Source: a virus
Direction: 5' to 3' (one strand)
Length of the DNA stretch: 64,000 nucleotides
IMG/VR virus record: IMGVR_UViG_3300044712_000810
Coordinates: 62,001-126,000 of that record
Shown here: one piece after another, positions 1 to 7,649 of the stretch
How the letters are laid out: each line of letters starts with the position of its first letter
Position numbering within the stretch: the stretch's first letter is position 1
Position numbers and translations under genes: made by a program
The notes under the pieces: model-generated
Told to the model about the DNA's origin: nothing
Seen by the model: the letters and a program-made list of their open reading frames with translations, nothing else
The model's database searches: none

Positions 1-1536
1 CAGTTTAAATCTATCAATATCAGATAAATTAATAACTGAACCCCAACTTGTTCTCATAAAGATTTTATGAGTATCTCTACCGACTAATCCTAATGCTAAT
101 TGATCCGAAATAATATGTTTAATTATACAACGTACATATGATAATAATTGCGCATTATCAGAATATTTGGAAGTCATTTTAAATAAATAATCTATACCCA
201 TATCAACAAAATCAAATCTGAATAATGTAAAGATGAAACTGTAAGGATCATCAATCATTACGTCATTAAATTTATCGTCAACAATTATGGATGATGTTGA
301 CTTTGTTACAAGTTCGACGTGATATGGTTTTAAATTATAAATGATTTTATAAGTAACTGTATCTTCCACATGTAATGTTAATTTAGGTAAGAAATCCATA
401 AAATAAGAAAAATACTTTTTAAAGTGAATATCAGTTGTTGTATGTTCATACAACATTAATGAATTATAAATATCATTCATTATTTGTCTGTAGTCTTCTT
501 TTACATTTGAACTGTTTCCAATACGTTGTTGTAAATAATAAAAGAATACAGGGTCAATTATTTCAATAATATCAAGCATATTATCCGGAGTATAATCTTT
601 ATCAGTTGAATAAAACTGATTGAAAAATATAGATATCTTTTCATTAAAGAACTTATCAAGTGCTGTTCTTGTTTTGATTTCATTGTATTCACTAATAAGT
701 CCATCTAAATCTGATACAGAATATGGATTATTATAATCTATCCAACTTAATATACGTTTAAGATCAAAATGTTCCCAACTAATATTATGATAAACAGATG
801 CCAAATAAACCCATATGTAAACTATATTTCCCAGTGTCATCGAAAAGTTTTGACCATCGCTGAAATACATAGTGAAAAGATTATCTCTATATTCTTTAAT
901 AAATGTGCATGTTATTAAATCACGCATTAAAGATACTTTGGTTGTAATATTATAATCAAGTAATAACATGTTAGTCTTACTTGGTAATATAATATTTTCA
1001 GAGTCTTTTAATTCGGACAAATGTTCCGGACTAATAAGTAATGTAGGAACTTGATTGTAAATTTGAAGATAATCAAGTGGAGTATCTTTTATATCTACTT
1101 GATCATTCTTATAAATTAAAACAGGTTTTAAAACCCATTTCGATTGATTATTATCCCAGTCCGCATATAATTCATAAATGTTCATTTGATCATCAAACGA
1201 GTTACCGACTTTATCAAGGAATTGAATAGTTCCTTTATAACGCATAAAATCAGATAACGCTTTTAGAAAAATAACTTTTGAATTGTATGTAAACTCATCT
1301 GCTAATTCTTGTGGTACACCAACCGCGACTAATAACTGATCGTAAATGTTTTCAAGTATATCACTATTTTCATATAGTGTCTTTAATTCAATAGGATCAA
1401 TATTATATGCATTATTAAAATATGTATTTTCTAAAGTTGTAAGTATGGCTTGATATAAATTTTCATCTTTAAAAGGTGTATACGTTTTCAAATAATCATT
1501 AAAATACGTTTTAAGTTGATCAATTGTGATCGCCAT
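1..1536 (-). CDS. Hypothetical virion-type protein, partial (C-terminus off left edge)
   Basis: An uninterrupted minus-strand frame of 512 codons starts with ATG at 1536 (MAITIDQLKTYF...) and runs off the left edge without a stop. I do not recognise a family. The visible part is rich in Tyr, Phe, Leu and Asp and has no membrane segment or catalytic motif. It overlaps the end of the upstream gene by 17 bases, which points to translational coupling in the same operon. The neighbourhood (gp25-like wedge, capsid gene) makes a structural or assembly role likely, but that is inference from context only. Confidence 0.8.
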   Translation of the reverse strand, partial: MAITIDQLKTYFNDYLKTYTPFKDENLYQAILTTLENTYFNNAYNIDPIELKTLYENSDILENIYDQLLVAVGVPQELADEFTYNSKVIFLKALSDFMRYKGTIQFLDKVGNSFDDQMNIYELYADWDNNQSKWVLKPVLIYKNDQVDIKDTPLDYLQIYNQVPTLLISPEHLSELKDSENIILPSKTNMLLLDYNITTKVSLMRDLITCTFIKEYRDNLFTMYFSDGQNFSMTLGNIVYIWVYLASVYHNISWEHFDLKRILSWIDYNNPYSVSDLDGLISEYNEIKTRTALDKFFNEKISIFFNQFYSTDKDYTPDNMLDIIEIIDPVFFYYLQQRIGNSSNVKEDYRQIMNDIYNSLMLYEHTTTDIHFKKYFSYFMDFLPKLTLHVEDTVTYKIIYNLKPYHVELVTKSTSSIIVDDKFNDVMIDDPYSFIFTLFRFDFVDMGIDYLFKMTSKYSDNAQLLSYVRCIIKHIISDQLALGLVGRDTHKIFMRTSWGSVINLSDIDRFKL

Positions 1537-2485
1537 TTTTTACTATCTCCGTATAAAACTCATGTGCCAAAGTAATTAGTTTATTAATGCCATAACTATT
1601 ATTGTCGTGATGTATATTAAACTTACAAATATCGATACGTTTAGATTTCAAATTTAAACATTCATATTCATACGTCTTTAAAATATCAAATGGGATTTCA
1701 CCTATTGTTTGATATTTTAAGTTTGGAAAGTTATCTATGTATCCGTATGGACTTGGATAACTTTCAAAAATACGAACGAATTCTTTATTAAATTTACGTT
1801 TAAAAAGAATTACTAGTTCATTGACGATGATTGGCGCGAGATCTCCAACTTTATAGAAATCGTTGTATGGTTCATAAAACTCAAAGAGTTGTTTTAAGAA
1901 ATCCTCATATCTAGCATACTTTTCCATTTGCAATTTATAATCATTGTATTCTAAATATTTTTCAACGGATAAATCATATATAAAGTGTTTAAATATTTTA
2001 AGTTGTCCAGGATCTTTTAATGGTGCAACTTCGAGATCTAATTCAAACCAATCAACATTTGGATCAGAGTGTAATGCATTTGATGCTACACGCAATCCAT
2101 TAACACGATAAATCTCACCAGACTTAATCGGGTCATAAAATACAACAAGGTCATTAACGCGAGGACGCTTAAGTGTATAAATTGTTATGGATGTTGCGGC
2201 ATCCATCATCTGTCCTCTCATATCCTGTACACTCGACGCGGTATTAACAATTGGTGCAAGATAATAACTCGGAGTGTAATCGTATATGTTAAATCTAACA
2301 TCAGAATACTTATAAATGTCATATGTCGATTCGCTTTTACCGTCGTATGTACTGTTTTCACGATCAATATTATAATAGCGAACAAAACTACTAGGTCTTT
2401 TAAGATTCTTATAATAGTTAATTAGTTTTAAGTATTCTGTATGATAGTTTTTTACCAATGTTGGTTCGTGGAAAATATTAAACAT
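1520..2485 (-). CDS. Putative neck or head-completion-type structural protein
   Basis: 321 residues from ATG 2485, which follows a GGGGGAAATC ribosome site; an in-frame GTG at 2497 is less likely. No confident family match. A segment around residues 115-160 (RPRVNDLVVFYDP, then GEIYRVNGLRV) is hydrophobic-polar beta sequence of a kind I associate with head-completion or neck proteins of large myoviruses. The C-terminal half is Tyr/Phe-rich and helical. It overlaps the next gene by 17 bases and lies a few genes downstream of the capsid block. It could equally be a baseplate component. Confidence 0.55.
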   Translation of the reverse strand: MFNIFHEPTLVKNYHTEYLKLINYYKNLKRPSSFVRYYNIDRENSTYDGKSESTYDIYKYSDVRFNIYDYTPSYYLAPIVNTASSVQDMRGQMMDAATSITIYTLKRPRVNDLVVFYDPIKSGEIYRVNGLRVASNALHSDPNVDWFELDLEVAPLKDPGQLKIFKHFIYDLSVEKYLEYNDYKLQMEKYARYEDFLKQLFEFYEPYNDFYKVGDLAPIIVNELVILFKRKFNKEFVRIFESYPSPYGYIDNFPNLKYQTIGEIPFDILKTYEYECLNLKSKRIDICKFNIHHDNNSYGINKLITLAHEFYTEIVKNGDHN

Positions 2486-2499
2486 GATTTCCCCCACAA

Positions 2500-2530
2500 A
2501 ATTTCTCGTTTTTTATAGAAATAGTTTAAA
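2500..2530 (+). promoter_or_regulatory. Candidate phage promoter for plus-strand gene at 2560
   Basis: TTTTTTATAGAAATAG lies in the divergent gap between minus gene 1520-2485 and plus gene 2560. The TATAGAAATA core (2514-2523) is identical to the core upstream of the plus-strand genes at 21531 and 45969. It sits about 36 bases before the GTG start. The promoter role is inferred from recurrence and position. Confidence 0.5.
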
Positions 2531-2559
2531 TAAACCAAATACACGGGGGCACACATAGA

Positions 2560-2955
2560 GTGTTAAAAAATATTGCCATTTGTGAAAAAAATGAAAAATT
2601 TATATCAATAATACAAAAAAATGATCATATAAGCATATTAACATTTTTTGAAAAAATAAACGATTCATATATATGTGAAATGAAATTAAAACATAATGAA
2701 ATTTTCAAAGCACAACAAATAGTTAATGTTGTACCACACTTATGTGATTATGAAATAAAACACACACATGTATTATTCAGATTAAACATACCGGATGAAT
2801 TCTTTGAAAATTATAATAAAGGATATTTAAATATAAATGTCTATCAATATAAAGAAGACAATCAAGAATACGTTGATATAGATCCCGTTTCAATAATCGA
2901 GTATGAAAATGAAACACAGTCTATATCACTATTAAATGAATTTTGGGGCGGATAA
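2560..2955 (+). CDS. Hypothetical protein, plus-strand cassette
   Basis: 131 residues from a GTG start (GTG TTA AAA AAT), preceded by a GGGGGC run about 12 bases upstream. The sequence is Asn/Lys/Ile-rich with alternating polar and hydrophobic stretches, no signal peptide, and ends LLNEFWGG. No family recognised. It is one of few genes opposing the dominant strand, with its own TATAGAAATA element upstream and a strong hairpin terminator immediately after the stop, so it looks like an independently expressed insertion. Unlike the other plus-strand cassettes at 21.5 and 46 kb, its base composition is as AT-rich as the rest of the phage. Confidence 0.75.
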   Translation: MLKNIAICEKNEKFISIIQKNDHISILTFFEKINDSYICEMKLKHNEIFKAQQIVNVVPHLCDYEIKHTHVLFRLNIPDEFFENYNKGYLNINVYQYKEDNQEYVDIDPVSIIEYENETQSISLLNEFWGG

Positions 2956-2970
2956 TTTCCGCCCCATTTT
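2945..2970. terminator. Bidirectional hairpin terminator
   Basis: GGGGCGGA-TAATT-TCCGCCCC followed by ATTTTTAG on the plus strand. It sits between the converging ends of the genes at 2560-2955 and 2970-3503 and can serve both. Confidence 0.8.
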
Positions 2971-3503
2971 TAGCCAATTACGGTAATATTTAATAACTTA
3001 CTTTTATTACTTATACTAATATCTATATATACAGTATACTCTGTATATGCACCCATAGAAATTGGTGTAATATCAACGCTATTTAAAACAACGTTAACAC
3101 CAAGATCCGCACTTATTACTAATAAAATCATTTGAATTTCAGCTTCAATCAACTGTTTTGATGATTCCGTATCTTTCGAATGCAAGTATTTCTTTAATAA
3201 TGTACCAATTGACGCATCGAAAGGATAATCACCTACCATTGTTTGGAAAAAATTCTTAATATACGTAATAACAGTTTCATCAACAGTCTTTAAAGCACGG
3301 AAATCACCATATTCAGAAATTTGTGGAACAATATCAAATACTAAATCGTAATTGATTTGTTTCAGTTTTTCAATATAATCCCGAATCAAATATTGGATCG
3401 GTGATGGAAGTTCATCTAACTCATACAAATTCCGATACGATTTGATAGATCTCGGGATTTGATCTAATATTTCTTTCGGTAGTTTCGAGATATCTACTTC
3501 CAT
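2970..3503 (-). CDS. gp25-like baseplate wedge protein
   Basis: 177 residues. The C-terminal two thirds follow the gp25/lysozyme-like wedge pattern: an entry helix (YIKNFFQTMVGDYPFDASIG) with the Gly-x-x-Pro-Phe-Asp and Gly residues typical of the family, then a helix of the LIEAEIQMILLVI type, then two beta strands ending in ISNKSKLLNITVIG. In T4, gp25 joins the wedge to the central hub and tube. Here it lies directly after a gp26-like gene; T4 also keeps 25 and 26 adjacent. The N-terminal extension of roughly 80 residues is longer than in the shortest family members. The family call is from pattern recognition by eye. Confidence 0.65.
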   Translation of the reverse strand: MEVDISKLPKEILDQIPRSIKSYRNLYELDELPSPIQYLIRDYIEKLKQINYDLVFDIVPQISEYGDFRALKTVDETVITYIKNFFQTMVGDYPFDASIGTLLKKYLHSKDTESSKQLIEAEIQMILLVISADLGVNVVLNSVDITPISMGAYTEYTVYIDISISNKSKLLNITVIG

Positions 3504-3504
3504 T

Positions 3505-3744
3505 TTATCCCGCCTTTTGACCTACCCGCCTTTTCTTCTCCATTTCCTTCTTTTCTTTGACCTTTGCATTATATTGCTTTAATACAACATCATTATAAAG
3601 TGGATAAGGAATATCTGCAATATTTACGAGATCAGCAGGATTGGTTTTATCAAATAAATTATGATCAGATAAAAACAATTCAGTAAAATACTTATAGGCT
3701 TTCGACGCCCTCTCCGGTATTAAAAATGCTTCTGCGAAAAAATT
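3505..3744 (-). CDS. Start-less +1-frame extension of the gp26-like gene (probable programmed frameshift product)
   Basis: A reading frame of 79 codons opens just after a TAG (3745-3747), overlaps the last ~50 bases of the gp26-like gene in its +1 (equivalently -2) frame, and continues to a TAA at 3505, two bases before the gp25-like start. It encodes coding-like sequence (AYKYFTELFLSDHNLFDKTN..., ending in a Lys/Arg-rich tail). There is no ATG or GTG before its last dozen or so codons and no ribosome site before the only TTG. A T6 run (3737-3742, GAA TTT TTT CGC in the zero frame) lies in the overlap and could be the slip site. A sequencing or mutational frameshift is the alternative. Confidence 0.6.
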   Translation of the reverse strand, partial: NFFAEAFLIPERASKAYKYFTELFLSDHNLFDKTNPADLVNIADIPYPLYNDVVLKQYNAKVKEKKEMEKKRRVGQKAG

Positions 3745-4600
3745 CTAATTCAATATTCACCTCTCTGTCAAATTTGTGTTGACAAATTGGACATTCGATG
3801 GATGCATAAAACCGAGGATCATATTTTTTGAATCTTTCGGTGTACTTATTAAAATAAGTTTCAGAAACAGTTTTTGGAATGTATGAATCAAAAGCAATAG
3901 CAATTTCTTGCATACTTTCAGTTCTTACAAATTGATCACTACCTTTTGGTTTTAATACGATAGCACGAGTAAGAAGAGTCATTTGTTCATGAAGAGCAAA
4001 TAATGATCCACCCTGCTCCAGATTCTTTTGTAGCATATCGGTACTAAGCATTGATAGTACACGGTTATTATCTTTGATTGTTGGAATTCTAGTATCAAAT
4101 GAATATACATATTTATCATAATCAATATCAATCTGGAATGAATACTTTGTAAAGGGAACGGTTTCACCATTCTCATCAACTTCATCCCACATTGTAAGAG
4201 TATCATCATGAAGTAAATCTTCAGCTATGATTTCTTTTTCAAATTCTTGACGACATTCAGGATTTTCACAAATAATTTTGCGTTTTCCAAGTGTTTCATA
4301 TGTATTTCTATAGATGCCCCAAATTAAACAGATTTTATCGATGTTTGAAACTTCACTAATAAATCTATCAAAATTTGGTTTTTCATCTTTATCTTCATTA
4401 TTAAAGACCATATGCTTATGAAGCAATTTAATCATTTCTCTATCATAACCATGAGGATTAGTAATAGATGTTCTAAGTGCAAGATCGTCACCAACAACTA
4501 ATGGTGTAACCGTAGCTGCTTTACGAGCAATCGGTAATGGTACTTGCAGTTTTTTAATTTCCATAATATTTTTAGCTGTTTCTAAAAACTGTGAAAGCAT
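3692..4600 (-). CDS. gp26-like baseplate/tail assembly protein with two zinc-knuckle motifs
   Basis: 302 residues, start ATG 4600. It resembles the T4 gp26 baseplate-assembly family: an N-terminal region (PLVVGDDLALRTSITNP) like the stretch seen before the conserved helices of that family, a helical middle, and Cys pairs that look metal-binding (CENPEC near residue 111; CPICQHKF near residue 270). In T4 gp26 helps assemble the hub and is not a stable virion part. The gene ends in overlap with a +1 reading frame that lacks a start codon. Tail chaperone genes of many phages make a long form by frameshifting, and the arrangement here suggests the same. The gp26 assignment is moderate, the Cys motifs are plain to see. 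Confidence 0.55.
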   Translation of the reverse strand: MLSQFLETAKNIMEIKKLQVPLPIARKAATVTPLVVGDDLALRTSITNPHGYDREMIKLLHKHMVFNNEDKDEKPNFDRFISEVSNIDKICLIWGIYRNTYETLGKRKIICENPECRQEFEKEIIAEDLLHDDTLTMWDEVDENGETVPFTKYSFQIDIDYDKYVYSFDTRIPTIKDNNRVLSMLSTDMLQKNLEQGGSLFALHEQMTLLTRAIVLKPKGSDQFVRTESMQEIAIAFDSYIPKTVSETYFNKYTERFKKYDPRFYASIECPICQHKFDREVNIELEFFRRSIFNTGEGVESL

Positions 4601-4613
4601 TGTCCCTCCAAAC

Positions 4614-4907
4614 TTACATATTAGGCATGTTAATTGAATAATTAATCTTATTCATTGCGTGTTTAAAATTTTGCATTGATTTAATAGATTTTAATATCTC
4701 TAAAATTTGTATTGCTGGAATCTTTGCTACACTAATATATGTAGGTGGATCATTTGCTACGCGGACGAATCCACGTGCATATAAAAGATTATCAATGTCT
4801 GTAAGTAACATCCCAAAGACCTTACGGTCATGACCTTTTTTTGGTTCAAAAATTACTGTGGATGCCATATATTTTCCAACTTTAATAGGGAATGATATAT
4901 TGAACAC
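4614..4907 (-). CDS. Hypothetical small protein downstream of capsid gene
   Basis: 97 residues (MFNISFPIKVGKYMAS...), ending in NMPNM. No family recognised and no membrane segment. It lies 13 bases upstream of the gp26-like gene and is separated from the capsid gene by a strong hairpin, so it is probably expressed with the baseplate-assembly genes that follow. Role unknown. Confidence 0.7.
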   Translation of the reverse strand: MFNISFPIKVGKYMASTVIFEPKKGHDRKVFGMLLTDIDNLLYARGFVRVANDPPTYISVAKIPAIQILEILKSIKSMQNFKHAMNKINYSINMPNM

Positions 4908-4917
4908 ATAAAATCAC

Positions 4918-4945
4918 GCCCAGGGGGCATTTCTACCCCCTGGGC
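4918..4945 (-). terminator. Hairpin after major capsid gene
   Basis: Perfect 10-bp stem GCCCAGGGGG/CCCCCTGGGC with an 8-base loop, 15 bases past the capsid stop. The trailing T-run on the minus strand is short (GATTTTATG), so it may terminate partially or stabilise the capsid mRNA 3' end. Confidence 0.7.
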
Positions 4946-4959
4946 TTAGATCAACTTAA

Positions 4960-6510
4960 TTAGCCGATGTAGTTTTCCATACCGTCGACTTTAATGAGTC
5001 CAAGACCTTCGGTACGAGCAACTTCGATCATTGTACGGGAACGAACGAAGTGTCTCATGTTACCATCGGTGATTTCTTGTACGATGTACAGTGGTTGATA
5101 GATAAGATCGATAATTGTGGCTTTCTCAAGAGCATTTTGTGGTGCTTTTGTTGAAAGATACATTTTACCATCATCAACTGCTGGACATTCAAGAACACGC
5201 ATTTGAGCGAATTGTGCGTTAGCACCAGACCAACCGATTTGACCCTTGTTATCAGGCATATTAACCATCATATCCTGAAGTGACTTCAGAAGAGCGGCTG
5301 TACGAAGACCTGTAACAATGTATTGTGGGTACATACGGAAGTTACGGTAAATGATACCGTTAAGAGTAGCAATACGTGGGATAATTGTACGAATGATATC
5401 AAGAACGTTAGCTGGAGCAAAATCACCAGTTCCGCCGCCACGATTGTAGTTACGGAGATCTACGTTTTGAATAGCATTGTTATTAGCCATATCGCCTTCA
5501 GCGGCTTCAAGGAAGTACTTAAGGTCGAAGTCTTTGTTTAAAAGAACCTGACGTTTAATAGCTTCTGAAAGTGTACGAGCAAGGTCAATCTTAAAGATTG
5601 ATTTGTAGTCTTGAATATCTTCTTGTGTAAGTTCAATTAAGAAGTCTTCGTTTGGATCGATTGTTACGTCGGTCATTTCAGTTGTAATCTTAACTTTTGT
5701 ACGACCCTTCATTGATGTTACTGGAGTAAAGCGACATTGGAATGTCATGCTTGAAAGAGTAACAGTGTTGGTTGTACCAGTTGTATCAAGAATTACAGAG
5801 TAAACAACTTCGCCTGAATCCCAGTTTACGTTACCATGCAGTGAACCTGTGACTACGCCACCGTCTGTTGCTTGATAAGTAAATGTGCCTTTAAGACCTG
5901 CACGGTTGTCAGGACGGATTGTTACTGGAATAACTTTAGCAGCACCATTGTCAACAAGGTTTGCCTTGTTAACCATGAAGTAACGACGATTCATTTTGAA
6001 CTTAGCAGCATCAGCACCAAGAGCTGCTGTAAGCAGATTCTCTGGGTTGTTTGGTGCTACGTTGTGCTCGAAGAAGTCAGCACGAACAAGGCTACGAGCT
6101 GTAGGAATAATTTGCTCAGAAACTGTTCCGTCGTAGTTTGTTGTTTTGGCTTTAATACGAACACGTGGGATAGATACAACAGGTGAATCTGTTGGGTATA
6201 CGTTGCAAAGTTCTGAGATGATTGGTTCAGCATAAATGTCTACGAGAATTGGGAAGCTAAGAACGGTCCAACCAAAGCCGAAGCTAGATGCTGGTACGTT
6301 TGCGGCTTCTGTAAGAAGATATTCACGTTGACGATCGGCAATAGCCATAACAACGGCACGACGACCTGCATCAAGACCCTCTGTTAAAGAATCCATGTAT
6401 GCGCGATACATACCGTTGTCAGTGATCATTTTAAGAGCACCGGTAGGACTATTGATGTCATCTGCATGTTCGCGGATAAATAATTCATAGTTTTCGAACA
6501 AAGTCTTCAT
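4960..6510 (-). CDS. Major capsid protein, T4 gp23-like
   Basis: 516 residues, close to T4 gp23 in length. The N-terminus (MKTLFENYELFIRE) looks like a prohead-targeting helix, and E68-A69 in LLTE-AANV fits the (L/I)xE-(A/G) cleavage rule of T4-type prohead proteases; a second match is LTE-G at residues 42-45. The body has the mixed alpha/beta pattern of HK97-fold gp23 homologues (SFPILVDIYAEPIISELCNV near residue 90; MRVLECPAVDDGKMYLS near 435). Base composition is richer in G and C than flanking genes, consistent with codon selection for very high expression. It follows the protease gene as in T4 and is closed by a hairpin. Confidence 0.85.
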   Translation of the reverse strand: MKTLFENYELFIREHADDINSPTGALKMITDNGMYRAYMDSLTEGLDAGRRAVVMAIADRQREYLLTEAANVPASSFGFGWTVLSFPILVDIYAEPIISELCNVYPTDSPVVSIPRVRIKAKTTNYDGTVSEQIIPTARSLVRADFFEHNVAPNNPENLLTAALGADAAKFKMNRRYFMVNKANLVDNGAAKVIPVTIRPDNRAGLKGTFTYQATDGGVVTGSLHGNVNWDSGEVVYSVILDTTGTTNTVTLSSMTFQCRFTPVTSMKGRTKVKITTEMTDVTIDPNEDFLIELTQEDIQDYKSIFKIDLARTLSEAIKRQVLLNKDFDLKYFLEAAEGDMANNNAIQNVDLRNYNRGGGTGDFAPANVLDIIRTIIPRIATLNGIIYRNFRMYPQYIVTGLRTAALLKSLQDMMVNMPDNKGQIGWSGANAQFAQMRVLECPAVDDGKMYLSTKAPQNALEKATIIDLIYQPLYIVQEITDGNMRHFVRSRTMIEVARTEGLGLIKVDGMENYIG

Positions 6511-6546
6511 ATCTTTCCTCCGAAATAATTATAAGTATTTTTTTTA

Positions 6547-7314
6547 TTAAAATTTAAAGACTAATCTTCTACCGATGACTTCAAGGAACTGTTCATTGAT
6601 AATATCATCGATAAATTTAACAACACAAGAATCACCATCACAAATGCGAAGATGATCATTTTCAATAATTGACATTACATCGGCGTTTTCACAAATCAAA
6701 GTCTTTGGATTCTCAGGAATAAAATCCCCTGCACTTTCTGGAAGGAAAGTAACAACACGAGCATTTTGATGTGATGGATTTGTAACAATGTCATAAGTAA
6801 TAGGCATGATTGGTTCAGTTACAACCAATGTACCATCTTGAAGTGGTTCAACTCCACCTAATGCGCGTAATGAGAAACCAATATTAATCTTGTCTTTCGT
6901 AATAAGATTTGCAAGATCAGGTCCTTTAAATCCAGAAAGAGTTTCGATTTCACCAATAATTTGGCCATTTTTCAACTCTAATTTTCTTAAAACAGCGGCG
7001 CAATTATTTAACTCAACAATTGCAGCTCTTTTCTTAAGAGTATCTGGATCTGAAGAAACAAACATTGGATGGTCTATCTCAAGAAGACATGATCTATTGT
7101 TAACTCTTGGAGCAAGTCTATTAACAATAGATTCACAAATTGCTTGTGAATAACGACGCTTATTAGCATTAAGAACATCTTGCTCTTGAAGAAGAGCTGA
7201 GAATGCTAATTTTGGTTTGCCACCAACTGTAGTTTCTTCAATAATCTTAATCTGATCGTATGGCACTACCGATGTCTGTTCAAAAATCAGATTGTACTTT
7301 CCGTTTGCTGGCAT
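6547..7314 (-). CDS. Prohead core protease, T4 gp21-like (serine protease, S77-type)
   Basis: 255 residues. It should cleave scaffold and capsid precursors inside the prohead. Visible catalytic landmarks are a His in LLEIDHPMF (residues ~77-85), a Ser in IGFSLRALGG (~145-154), and YDIVTNPSHQNA (~173-184), which corresponds to the conserved Tyr-Asp-Ile-Val...Pro-Ser stretch of the family. It starts at ATG 7314 after GAGAGGG, overlapping the preceding gene by 35 bases, and lies 36 bases before the capsid gene. Target sites that fit its expected specificity occur in the capsid protein and in several small proteins elsewhere in the window. Confidence 0.8.
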   Translation of the reverse strand: MPANGKYNLIFEQTSVVPYDQIKIIEETTVGGKPKLAFSALLQEQDVLNANKRRYSQAICESIVNRLAPRVNNRSCLLEIDHPMFVSSDPDTLKKRAAIVELNNCAAVLRKLELKNGQIIGEIETLSGFKGPDLANLITKDKINIGFSLRALGGVEPLQDGTLVVTEPIMPITYDIVTNPSHQNARVVTFLPESAGDFIPENPKTLICENADVMSIIENDHLRICDGDSCVVKFIDDIINEQFLEVIGRRLVFKF

Positions 7315-7648
7315 TTTGTTGCGCCCTCTCTATTTCTGCATTTAATGTATTTATAAGATTATTACTTAACGATACAAGTGTCTCATATGAAAGAACATCG
7401 ATAAATTTAAGGACTGTTTCCAGTGCCTCATTTCTCATATTATATTGTTTCATTTTGACATTAAAATCACTCAATTTCTGAGCTAAATAATATTTCTTTA
7501 ATGATGTATATTCAACAGGTTCTTCTGGTTGAACTTCTTGTTGCATATCTTGCTGATCTATTGGTTGCCCATTTTGATCAAGCTGTGGAGGTTGTTGGAC
7601 CTGTTGAACTTGTTGTGGATATAACGGAACTTGTTCAACTAGGAACAT
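7280..7648 (-). CDS. Small Gln/Pro-rich head-block protein (possible scaffold component)
   Basis: 122 residues from ATG 7648 (MFLVEQVPLYPQQ), which follows GGGAGGATAAC; an upstream in-frame start inside the portal gene has no such site. The N-terminal third is low-complexity Gln/Pro/Val, the C-terminal two thirds is a predicted coiled helix ending in a basic tail (ASKRKVQSDF). It lies between portal and protease, the position where T4 keeps small prohead-core genes 67 and 68. A prohead-core role is inferred from position and composition only. Confidence 0.7.
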   Translation of the reverse strand: MFLVEQVPLYPQQVQQVQQPPQLDQNGQPIDQQDMQQEVQPEEPVEYTSLKKYYLAQKLSDFNVKMKQYNMRNEALETVLKFIDVLSYETLVSLSNNLINTLNAEIERAQQNASKRKVQSDF

Positions 7649-7649
7649 G

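Noticed and set aside
5323-7481. Plus-strand ORFs opposite the capsid and protease genes
   Set aside because: Shadow frames: no ribosome sites, Cys/Ser/Thr-rich nonsense composition, and clear conserved genes on the other strand.
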